A DNA stretch of 64,000 bases, from NCBI GenBank assembly GCA_022605955.1, contig JAKCOZ010000015.1, forward strand, positions 3,043,287 to 3,107,286, read 5' to 3'. The notes under the pieces are model-generated. The model had not been told where the DNA came from, did not search any database, and saw only the letters and a list, made by a program, of their open reading frames with translations. Both the position numbers and the translations under genes were made by a program. The DNA comes from Rallus limicola. Lineage: Eukaryota > Chordata > Aves > Gruiformes > Rallidae. Below are positions 38,201 to 50,200 of the stretch, one piece after another; within the stretch, counting starts at the first letter, position 1; each line of letters opens with the position of its first letter.

Positions 38201-41200
38201 GATCCCCCAAGAACCTCAAACAGGAGCAGCACAAGCAGCTCGAAGGCTTGCCACATCCTCATCCCTCTCCAACGGTGGGAGCATGGATTTGATGCCCCAC
38301 CAGACGCGTTTCTGCTGCCATGCCCAGCACTGACATGATCACACTGGCATCCAGGCCCAGCTGTTGAGTTGTAGAGACAAGGCTGACCTCTCACAGCTGT
38401 TATTGCACCTACAAGAGCTCATCTGCGTGACTTGGAGGGGAGGGTGCAGGAGCCTGGCCCAGGGTGGTGGTCTCCTACATGAGACAGTCCAACTTCATGT
38501 ACCATCTAAACCTGGAAAACCCTCCCAGCCCCTCTTCCAGCAGGGCTGGGGCTCCTCTGCTGCTGCTGCCAGGAAAACACCAGGACAGCCAGGGCGCAGG
38601 GCAGTGGAGCAGCACCCTCTGGCCATGCCATGGGGCCGTGTCCCCCCCAGGCACACGCAGCTGCTGGAGATGTTGACCCCAAGCAGCTGCTGCCCATATG
38701 GGTCCTGCTGTCCCTCTCCAAAACCAACCATGGGAAGGTGCCCTGGGGAGCAGGCTATGAGGCACCTTTGGCAGGCACAGGGGCAGGTGCCGGGGCAGGG
38801 GCAGGAGTGGGGAAGGGGCAGGCGCAGGGGCAAATGCAGGGGCAGAGGCAGAGGCAGGGCAGGCGCAGGGGCAGGGCAGGGGCAGGCGCAGGGGGCAGGG
38901 GCAGGCACAGGGGCAGGGCCAGGCGCAGGGGCAAATGCAGGGGCAGGGGCAGAGGCAGGCGCAGGAGCGGGGAAGGGGCAGAGGCAGGGGCAGGGCAGGC
39001 GCAGGGGCAAATGCAGGGGCAGGGCAGGGGCAGGGGCAGGGGCAGAGGCAGGGGCAGGGCAGGTGCAGGGGCAGGCGCAGGGGCAGGGGCAGGGCAGGTG
39101 CAGGGGCAGGCGCAGGGGCAGGGGCAGGGCAGGGGCAGGGGCAGGAGCGGGGAAGGAGCAGGCGCAGGGGCAGGGGCAGGAGCGGGGAAGGAGCAGGCGC
39201 AGGGGCAGGGCAGGGGCAGGGGCCGGAGCAGGGGCATGGCAGGCGCAGGGGGCAGAGGCAGAGGCAGGGGCAGGCACAGAGGCAGGCACAGAGGCAGGGG
39301 TGGAGGCAGAGGCAGGGCAGGGGCAGGCACAGGGGCAGGGGCAGGCACAGGGGCAGGGGCAGGCACAGGGGCAAATGCAGGGGCAGGGGGCAGGCACAGG
39401 GGCAGGGGCAGGCACAGGGCCAGGCGCAGGGGCAGGGGCAGGGGCCGGGCAGGTGCAGGGGCAGGGCAGGGGGCAGGCACAGGAGCAGGGGCAGGCACAG
39501 GGCCAGGCGCAGGGGCAGGGGCAGGGCAGGGGGCAGGCACAGGGCCAGGCGCAGGGGCAGGGGCAGGCAGCTGGCCTGTGCGTGGCTGGCGTGGCTGTGC
39601 CGTGCCGCCCAGCGCCGGGAGTGCTCGGCTAGCGGCTCCCGCACCTCGCAGACATGTGAGCACGTGGGCCGGCGCCGCAGCTAGCATTTCGGGTTACTAT
39701 AGCGCTGCTGCTCCGCGCCTACAGCCATTGTGGTCCCTTCCTGTATGAATACATCCAGACTCCAACAGATCCCGCTGAGCAGATGCTATCGGGCAACTCC
39801 GCCACCAGCTACAGCAACCTGGTATTTAAGCTCTTTGCAAGCCCGATATGGAACAGATGAAGATGAGATCAAGGAAGATGTATATGACAAGGAGAAAAAC
39901 AAGCCCAGCTGTAACCAAAAGCTGTGAGATCCAGCTCTGCTCTGACAACGGTTGGCTGGCGGCTCAGGGTGCAGCTTGGCCCTTGCCCGGGTGCCAAAGG
40001 GTGCTCCCCGACGCTCAGCGGGGATGAGACCCTCTCTCAGCCCAGGGCAAGGAGAAGGGATGTGCCCAACTCCGTGGTTGGGCCCAGGACCCCCACCTTT
40101 GGGAGGGCTGATGCCAATCACTGACAGAGTCCATGCACAAGCCACGGGTACCTGTGATGTCTGTCTGGGCGTCTTCGGCCTCAGCTGCAGCAGCCCTGCT
40201 CTTCCTCTCCAGTTCTTTCATTTCAGGCACATAGAAGTCCCCTTGGCGGGCGAGGGGGCACACGAAGTAGATGTGATCCTCCTTGTAGATCTCGATCCGG
40301 GGGTGGGCACACAGCTTCCTCTCCTGAAAGACAGCAGGGGGCCGTGGGTCAGGGATGTGCCCTTGCCCCATGCCCTGAGAGCCCCCTACAACACGGCCTG
40401 GCAGCGTCACAGACTAACCTGCTTTGCCTGCAGGCCACAGATGTGGGAACTGAGCACGGAGCAGCGGGTCCTACCCCAAAACCCCAGGGCTGCCCTCCAT
40501 GCTCCAACAGCCCCTGCGTGCCAAGGCCAGCAGGTTTGGCCCTGGGGACAAGGAGCTGCCTGGACTCGAGGAAGAGATGCTGAAGCCCTGGGGAGGCTCA
40601 GCTGCCCCAGCACAGCCCTGGTTGTGATGGGCTCACTTTGGGTTGGAACGAAGGGTTTCAGGGAGTGCAGCAGCTGCTTTGCATGGCCCTGCCAAGGCTT
40701 GGGGCCCTCCCAGCAGCGGCCCCACGAGCGGGCGTAGCACTTCTCTGCTAATTAATATAATCCAGAGCCGACAGCTCAAGCAGCTCCTTTCAGAACAGCG
40801 AGGGCAGGGGGAGTGGGAGACGAATCCCTGGCATTTCCGACAGCTCCCCCCTCCTCCTTGCCCTGCCTCCCCCTGGCAGCAGCACACTTCGAGACCTCAG
40901 CCCCCCAGCCCTGTGATGGGGGCAGGTCCCACTCCCCGCTGGGCCCCAGCCCACGCTGAGCTGGGGCAGTGGAGGCTCTTGGGGTGCTGGGGCTGGGCCG
41001 AGGAGCAGCTGGACCCCTCTTGCCACCCCCTCCTCGCCCGCCTGCCCGCCGGCTGCTCACTGGCAGAGGGGGCGGCTGATTACAAGCCGGGTGAGAAGGG
41101 AGAGCGCCTCTTCAGCGGCTTTGCTTTTTCTTTCTTTCTTTCTTTCCCCTTTTCAAACCTCTGACAGCTTTTATTTAACCCCACAACCACCCTGATTATC

Positions 41201-44200
41201 CTCCTTCTCCTCCTCCCTGTCCCAGCTATGCTCTTCTTTCCCTGCCACATCCCTCCGGCATGGCTTACCCAGGCATCCTCCATCAGGGTCCCCATCCCTC
41301 CAGGGTTCCCTGAATCCCAGTTTGGCCCCTCTCTATGGGGGCATCAAACGTGACCTCCCAAAATCCTGTTCATTCCTGACTCCCTTTGCCCCTGAGGATG
41401 GACTGAGCTGATTTTGAGTTAATTTCCCAGCCAAATGCCAGCGTCAGGCAGAATCCAGAGCAGAGGGGAGCCCACGCTGACCCCCTCCCCGGCGCTGCCG
41501 GCGTGGCCCTGCGAAGAGCCCCCACCATGCTGGCAGGATGCTGAGCGAGCGAGATGGGGATGAAAACCCCATGAGCCATTTTTGGGTGTGTTTTCAGGAA
41601 ACAGGAGCCACCAGTGCAGAGCCCCAGCTCCTCAGGCAGCACCGTGGTGGCAGGAACAGGAGCTGAGAGCCCAGAGGGCACCGAGCGTGGTGGCTGTGGC
41701 CAGAGCAAGCCCAGCAGGAGCTTTACCCTGTTCCCAGTGCCTCCTCCATCCTTGGGAGAAGCCATGCTGGCGATCTGGGTGCTGCAGGGACATGCAGGGA
41801 CACGGGCGGGCTTCCAAGGCGCTCAAGGGCCTGGAGTTCCCACTCCCAGGCAGGTGAAACACTCACACACGCAGATCAAAACTGTATCAAATAAGCCCAA
41901 GCCAAGCTGTTTTTAGCAGCGGCGCAGGGGCGGCTCACAGCACTCCCCCTTCTTCAGCAGCAAGCAGACAAGAAGCCTCCCCGCTGCTCTGCCCCTTGCT
42001 CTACCAACCACAAGCCCATCAGCCCATCTTCAGCTCGGTTTGTTATTTTAGGTTGCTGCAACAACATACTGGAGAAGGGTATCTCCAAGCTCCACAGGCT
42101 TTTTTGGATGTATCCAGCTGGCCCTCCACTGCTTAATGCAGGTGGGGACAATTCAAAAGACTGGAGAGCAGAGACAACCAGAGAATCCCAGGGGTTGGAA
42201 GGGACCTGGAGAGCTCCTGGGGTCCAACCCCCTGCCAAAGCAGCTCCCAGCTCATAGTGCACAGGGCGGCGTCCAGACGGGGCTGGAATCTCTCCAGAGA
42301 TGGAGACTCCACACCCCCCTGGGCAGCCTGGCCCAGGGCTCCCTCACCCTCACTGGGGAAAAGTTCTTCCCCATGCTGGTGGGGAACTTCCTCTGCTCCA
42401 ACTTGCAGCCATTGCCCCTTGTCCTGTCCCCACAGACACTGAAAAGGGGCTGCCCATTTCCCCCTGCATCCCATCCTTCAGAGAGTGATCAACATTCATC
42501 AGGTCCCCCCTTAGTCTTCTCTTCTCCAGGCTGAACAGTCCCAGCTCAAAGAATAAAGAGACCTTCATGAAATTCACACAGGGTCTGTATAACCAGTCTA
42601 AAACGTCAGCACTCCATGCCAGCCTCCAAGACATCCCAAGCTGACCTCCCAAAGACCACCCTGGGCTTCCCAGAGAGCAGATCTGGGACATACCCTCTCC
42701 CCACAATCTATGGAGGCTGCCTCAGCTCCCTCTCCAATCACACAGCCACAGCAGCAGCACCCACCCCACGCCCCTGACATGTGGGAACTGTGGCTCTCTA
42801 AGGCCTGAATGCACACACAGCTCCATCAGCAGCCAGGTCCCAGCCCAGCCCCTGAGCCAAACACTGCTGCACACTTCAGGATTATCTGAGAAGAGATGAG
42901 GATGCTCCATCCTGCCAGGGTGAGAATCAGCTTTGTCTCCCTGGCCCTAGAAGTGTTCAGGGACCAGGGTGCTGGGATCGTGTTGGCACGGTCGGACACC
43001 CACTGGACACTCCTGCTTCACTGCAGGCAGCTACAAGGAGGCACTTGCCTTCTTCCCACTTCATCCAGGGGTTTCCTCAAAAGGAACTGGAGTGGTGGCC
43101 CTAATTTATGGCAGTACAAATCAAGTTGGGAGCCAGGCTAGTGGGCCAACCTCTGCTTCTGCACTTCTTCCTGAAGCAACCCAGCTCCCTGTGGGGCTTC
43201 TGCAGAGCTCAGCACTGGCAGCTGGGCTTGGGAGAGAGCAACATCCCCAAGAAGGAGCAGGGAGCAGCCAGGAATGCCATCCTGTCTGGGCTGGGTCCAG
43301 AGGGAGCCAGGGTGACAGAAACAGATAAAGGGATCATCTAAAGGGGATACAGGGAGATCATCCTTGGGATCTTCCTGAAGGAGATGAGGAGGCAGGCAGG
43401 GGCCAGGCAAGCCCAGGCAGAGGTGTAGCAATGTGTGACCAAGCCATGGGTGTCAGCGAAGGACAGAGGAGGGGAAGGCTGTGAGGCTGCTGCAAGGGAA
43501 AGAAACAACCCAGAGAGACCAGGGACTGGAGGCCAGCGGCAGAGAGCGGGTGAGCGAAGGCTCAGCGACACGGCAACGCACCAGCTGAGGAAGAAGCCCC
43601 TCGCTGACTCTGCAACAGATGGAGCAGCAAGGTGGCTGTGGGGCCTGCAAGGCAGAGCCCAAAAGGCAAAGGAACCTTCCCACGGCTGGAGGAGCTCAGC
43701 TGGCTGCCAGCCAGGGCAGCAGGACCGGTAAGTAGGGCAGGGAAGGGGCTCTGTCCTGTTGCAAGGTCGCGCTGTGCCACCTCACCCTGCCTGTGGCCAC
43801 TGAAGATGGGAGGCTTCTGTGCAGGACCAGGCACCCCAAGGGTGGGACTTCTTGAATGGCATACAGACAGCCAAGCTGGGCAAAGCCCAGTGCACCCAGA
43901 GCTCACCAGTTCAGTCCTGACACACGCAGCAGCTCTGGGATACTCTGGCTACCTCAGACCCACCATTCCCATGAAGCCAACTCCTCTGTGGCCCATCCAA
44001 GGGCTGTGATGGGGTGCTGCTCAGCATCCTCTTGGGAACAAGGGGTTATGAAGGGAAAGACTCTTGCACTCCTCTTTCCTGGGTGAAGTAACACCCCACC
44101 ACCCAACCTTCACCTCTGGATTATTTCCAAATCACCCACCACCCTGACTCCCTGTAGGACCTTCTCCAGGTTGGCCTCATCCCTCTAGGAACGGAGCATC

Positions 44201-47200
44201 CTCTGGCCTCATGCATCAGAAAGGACGACAAAGACTATGCACCAAACCAGCACTTTGGGAGACCTTCCCAGCAGTGGGAGGTGGCACCTCCCCAGCAGCA
44301 GGGATTTGCCTCTCCTCACTTGTCTGTTAAGGAACAAACCCCACCATCTGCCCAGGGAACAACCTGGGCACAGCTTCCCAACTGGAGGGTGCCCCTGCTT
44401 GCCCAGGCAGGTGGGAAGGCAGTCCCAGGGCTGCAGGACACGTGCTGAGGCAGCTGAGACGTGACCAGCAGCCATTAAAATCCCAGTAGAATTGTGCCAA
44501 AGCAGGAGGTGGCAGGGTGCTCGCGCCACGCCGCGCCCCTTGGTGCCTGCCAGGAAGCAGAAGAGCTGGGGGCACTGCAGGGACCAGCTCTGTCACTCTG
44601 TCAGGCTCGTCTGTTCAGGAATTCAAATGTCACCAACTGGATCTGCTTCATCTCCCACTGCTGGAGGAATTCAGCTTGTTAGGAGACCAGCAAGCAAACC
44701 CTGTGGATGCTCCTGGGATCCTCGCCATGCCTGGGCACATTGGTGTTCAGGCTCTAACTGAACCCACTGCCTGTCCCAGAACACTTCTAGGGTCATGGAG
44801 AAGGCAGTGGGGAGGCAGCTGCTGCCCTCACCCTGCTCCTGGCCATAAGCTCTCTGGCCCCAGAGCTCCTGTGACTCATCACCAAGACCTCCTGGCACAG
44901 CTCAGGTGGTGATGGCTAAGCTGCACCAGCACGCTGACTTGCTGTTTCAAGGCCAGCAGCATGGGAGCAGTAGGGGAGAGGCTTTTCATGCCCCCACTGA
45001 GCTTCTGCTGGAACAGGGCCGGGTACTGAGCTCTCTGTGCTGCCCACCAACTCCTGGCTCCACTGCTGAGATGAATAAAGCCATCGCCGGTGCCTGGCCC
45101 ACCCCCAATGGAGGGTCTCCTGCCTGCAACGTGCAAAGACATGCCTGGAAAACCCAGCCAGGACTGGGAAAGCCATGGGGAGTGAGCAACCAGTCACCCA
45201 GCAGATGCTCCCAGTCTTCTACTGGGGGGGCACCAAGCTGGCCTCCCTGCCACCAGCCATTGCTGGGGGCTGCTGCTCACCAGGGGGGTCACCAGCGTTC
45301 CCCCAGCCCGCTCTCCAGAGCATCATCACACCCTCACTGCCTCTCCCTGTCCGTGCCACCAGAACTGGGGCTGCTCCAGTTAGCACCAGCAGAGTGCAGG
45401 GGGACCCCCAGAGACCCCCCCCCCGCCCAAGCTCACTCCCGCCTGCTCAGGCAACATGACCCCCTACACCTTGCTTCCAGCCAGAGGCACCCAGCCTCTC
45501 CTCCTCCCAGGGAAGGGGGGGGCAGACCCTTTGGTCCCAGGAATTCTAAAGAAACAACAAAACTGCGTGGAGCTGAAGGGCCCTAAAATCAGCTGCTAAA
45601 ATTAGAGCTGAAACTGAGCCACCAGCTAGGACCGGAGGGAGAGCGCTGTGTGCCACATCCCCCTCGCTTCCTCACACACTCCTCACTTGGTGTGTCATCC
45701 CTGCTTATCTAAGACTCTGGGTGCTAGGTAGTGCAGGGAGCCTTTGCCATTCAGCTTGCACAGCACCCAGCACACGCTTCAGTGCTCTCCCAGTGCAGCC
45801 AGGGGACAGATTCCTTGCTGGGCCACTCCAGACCCAGATTGGGACACCCCTCTTTCCATTTCTCCTCGCCCAGTCAGCAGCTCCTGGTTAATACTTTCTC
45901 AGCCCCAAATCTGAGCTGATGAAAGCAGAAAACCAAACTAAAGGCACCCTTTCCTCTCTGGGCACTGGGGTTGGAATGCTCCCCCCCCGGGCCATGCTCT
46001 AGCAGGGATGCTGCACCCAGGATGGAAGCGCAGCTGCCCCGGTGCCCCGGCCCAGCAGGCCCCACTCCCATTCATGGGGGGCAGGCAGTGACACACACGT
46101 GGCCCAGTTTGGCCTCAGTGTGCATTCCCAGCCCCGAAAACCAAGTGTCTCCTGGGCTGCAGCACAAGCAGCATGGCCAGCCACTGAGGGAGGGGACCAG
46201 CCTCTTTTCTTCTGCCCCTGTGAGACACCCCACCCCCCCCCCCCAAACACTGCCTCCAGCACCAGCCCGGGCCTGCCAGAGCAGGTCCAGAGGTGGCTGT
46301 GGAATGGTCCCAGCTCTGCTGTGTAGAAGGGCTGGGACAGCTGGGGTTCTTCACCCTGGAGATGACAAGAACCTTGTAGCTGCCTTCCAGTACCTGAAGG
46401 GGTCTTCTAAGAAAGATGGTGACACATATTTTATCAGGGTCTGTGGTGACAGGGGATGGTTTTAAAGAGAAGGAAGGCAGGCTTAGATTGAATGTTAGGA
46501 TGACACGTGCTGCAGGTGATGAGGTGCTGGAGAAGCTGTGGGTGCCCTGTCCCTGGACAAGGCTTTGGGTGGAAGATGTCCCTGCTCATGGGGCAGGAGT
46601 CAAGCAGGTGCTGGGGAGGAACCGTCTGCCCAAGAGAAGGTTTGGGCTGAAGGGGAGACAAGCTGCTGGCAGGAAGATGTGCTTTCCACCAGTAATAAAT
46701 AACTGGAGCTTCACCACCTCAGCTTGTGACCCAAGCATGGTTGCCCATGGAGCCATCAGGCCCAGTCTCCTGGCGTGGCAGGCACCCAGAGCCAGCTCCG
46801 GTGCAAACACCAGGCTATGGATATGGAGGGGCTGCTAAACAGCTGCTGCTTCCCAGCCTGGAGAAACTCACATCTCTGAGGTGGTGAGACTGCTCCCACG
46901 CACGTGTGCTCGGCTTTCAAATCCTCTGGGCTGCGAGGTGTTTCAGAAACAGAAGGTGAGATTATTGCAATCAAGAAAAGGCCCTTTCCCTCAGCAAGAG
47001 GCTCCACCAGCCCCACAGCAGCAGCAGCAGCAGCAAAAGCCAAAGAACAGCAAAGCCTCCAGGTAGTGAAATTCAGCACCTGGCAATCAGCACCTCCTGC
47101 ACCCAGCAGCATCCTTCCTGCCCTCCACACTGCTTCCCCCTCTTCCCACAGCCAGGATACGGCCCTGCTGATGGGGCAGCGCGAAGATGAGCCCCTGAGA

Positions 47201-50200
47201 CCACCCTGCAGCAGCAAGGAGCGTGTTGGGACTGTGGAGCTGCGAAACTCCAGGCTGGGGAGGGAGCAGGGAGCTTTTCATTTTCACCTGGAAGGCAGCC
47301 TGCCATGCAATTTACACCTCACCCCTGCCTGCCTGCCCACACTCCTTGGGACACCACAACCCGGCTGCTCCCGTCCCAGCACGGCTGTGGGAGCTGCGAA
47401 GCGGCAGCCGTCAGGCACAGCCAAACCCAGGGGTGAAGCGAGGTGGGTTGGTGGGTATGGGAGGTCCCTGCACCCCTGGTGGGGACCCGGTGCAGCCTCC
47501 CAGGAAGGAGGTGCTGCTGGAAGCTGCTCTGAGACTCCTCAACACTCTTCTCCTCCCAGGTTGGAGGCTCCTTCCCATCCTCCACCAACAGGGAAGCAAG
47601 CTACGGTCCTGCCTCGCTGCAGGCACGGACGCACCCTGCGTCTCCTCCTCTTCCAGCACCCTCCTGAGCTCCAAGAGGAATCCTGCACACATCCCCAGAG
47701 CATCTCCCATCTCCAGAGGAAAGCTGGGCAGCAAGTCCCAGAGAGACAACCTTGCTGAAAAGTAGTCACGGGCAGCCAGAGCCCCTGGCACAGGGGAAGG
47801 ACAAGCCCTGGCCAAGGCTGCCAGCCTGGACACGCTCAGGTACCTCAGTCCACGTGCTTCCAGGGACATATTGAACTGCCCCCAAGTACAGGAACGTCAC
47901 CTGCAGAATGAGGAGCAGATGGTGCAAACACACACAGTTCACAGGGCCTGGGTCCCTCCTGCTGGCACTGTTATTTGGTAGTAATTAGTCCTGGAGCAGA
48001 GACTTTCAGAAGTGAAGCAAACTTCTGCATTAAACAGAAACTCAATTTCCTCAAGTGGCTTCTGTGTCCCCAAGTTCTGCCCCGCTCCCACACCTGCTGT
48101 GGGTAAGCCAAGCCAGAGAGCCAGCTGGGAGATGGTTCTCACCAGCTTCCCAGGGCTCCACTGCATGTCCTCCCACTCCCTCTCACCTGCCCCCAACTGC
48201 CACCCCATCCTCTCCTCCCTCCCCATCCCTGCCACACACAAACTTGCTGCAGAGGACTTTGGTTTTACCCACTCAGAAAGCTCAAGCACTGGACTAATCC
48301 ACATAGAACCACAGTTTCTCCTCCTCTGAGGAACCAATCCTGGGTTCCCATCCCTGTTCCTAGGAACTCCATCGCTACAAGAACAGCCGAGTGCACAAGG
48401 AGGCGGATGAGACTGCAGGGAGAGGAGGACCACAGCTGGAGAGGGCTGCCTCTGCTTTGGAGTGTGGGTCTCCAGGGACCAGCACTCTCCTTCCAGCCCT
48501 CAGAGGATGCTTTTTCAGCATTAATCACAAAGCTGGAGAGGTTGATGCAACGATCTCTGGCATCACGGATGGCTGGAGCGATGTTAAATCGCTTTGCCTG
48601 CTCTGTTGCCTCAGTGAGGCTGCCAGGAGCAGCAGCTGTGGCAACATCCCTGCCTCCTGTCAAGGCAAGGCCTTTCAGGAGAGGAATCATCACCCAAGGT
48701 GTTCTCCTGCCTCACCAAGGCAGCCCACTGCAACTCTGCACAGGTGAAGAGCCTCTTTGAGAGATGGGTCTTTGTTTGGCTGCTCACAGGGAGCCCTAAC
48801 CTAGAGTGCAGCCCCTGCCCCAGACACCCAACCGCAGGGTGAGACTTTCTTCCACGGTAACTCACAGAGGAGAGGGCTCCTCATCCAGGTGGACATTCCC
48901 AGCTCACCTTCATCACTTTATCGTGGGCCACCACTCACTTGAGGACTTGCCCTTCCCCAGGAGGGATGTCCAGTGGAGGCTTGGTATGTCCAACCTTCTC
49001 ATGCATGTCCTTGCCTGTAACTGGTCCTGTGATGAAACCCTTGTGCAGCAAAACAGAGTGGAGACAGAGTGGGACTGCCCGGTGCCCACAGCACATGGGA
49101 GCTCTCTGTCTCCCAAGAGAAGGTCTGGGCTGCCCCACCTCTGAATCTCAGCCCTTTCCTCTTGTTCTTTGGCTCCACAAGCCATCCTCCTGCAATGTGG
49201 GCATCTCCAGCTGCTCCTCCACAGCTTGTTTGTCACCAGGACAAATTTAGGACCTGTGTCACTGATGCCCCCAGGAAGGAAATGGTGCAGTGGGATAAAT
49301 CCCCCCCCCCATTCCTTCCCACCTCCTTGAACAACCTTGTCTTTCTACAATGTCCCTGGCTCCCAGGCTTCATGGAATACATTTCATGATGGGCTGTGCT
49401 CAGCCTCACACCCCCCCTTCGTGGCTGAGCATGCTGAAAAGGGAAGGGGAAGAACCTAACCTTGCTGAACTTGCACAGCTAAAGCCAATGACAACCTGGA
49501 GCAAAACTGGGGTGCAACCACCCAATTCCCAGACAAAACAGCCCTTCCCTCCTCACCAGCAAGGACTTAATGCCAGGCTTCTTGGCCTCATTTAGAAGAC
49601 AAAGCAAGCCACCAAAGAGGTGCATGGAGCAAACCTCAGCCTGGTTTGCTAAGGAGGAATGGGTAGAGGATCACGATGTCCTTCAGCTAATCCCATGGCA
49701 GAAAGCAAGTTCAGGATGGGAGGAGCTTCCAAGCCATAGGCTAAGTGCAGCCAATGGTGGAGAAAGACTGACCTCCTGCTCAGAGAGGCCCAGCCTTGCC
49801 TTGGGTGGCCAGGGTCCCTCCCGGGCTCTCCACTGCAGGACACTTACCCAGGGGCCACCACTCACCCTCGGGTCACTGCTTCTGTGCCCTGGGGCCAAAC
49901 AACAAGGCAGAGCCAAGAGCTTTTATAAATGAGCAAGAGCTGCCAGGAGAGCCAAGTTCAACCCCCATGGCCAAAAGCTGGCACCTCTACTCCAAAAAGT
50001 GGCCAACAGCAAAGAGCCAGTGACCCCAGCGATGGCGACTCCCCCAGCCAGCTGGGCTAACGAAGCCCCAGAGCCTCCAGCCACTGCAGGAGCTGCCAGC
50101 AGCAGGGATTCACCCCCAGACATCCCTGCAGCACGGGAGGAGGTGGCCAGGCAGGCAGAAGGCAAGGGAGGCAAACAGGCAGCACCAGGCACGTCCATTC

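Larger units (their letters stand above)
32612..38770 (-). other. TEX264 last intron, proximal part
   Basis: No exon seen. It contains a candidate enhancer near 33310-33550 and a CR1 tail at 37262-37560. A run of G residues lies near 34341. Confidence 0.5.

Noticed and set aside
38475..39748. Open frames of 249-422 aa across the GGGGCA array, both strands
   Set aside because: A 6-bp period with no stop keeps every frame open; low-complexity dipeptide output.
47015..47035. CAG repeat as a polyglutamine tract
   Set aside because: Only about six units, in an intron, with no supporting exon structure.
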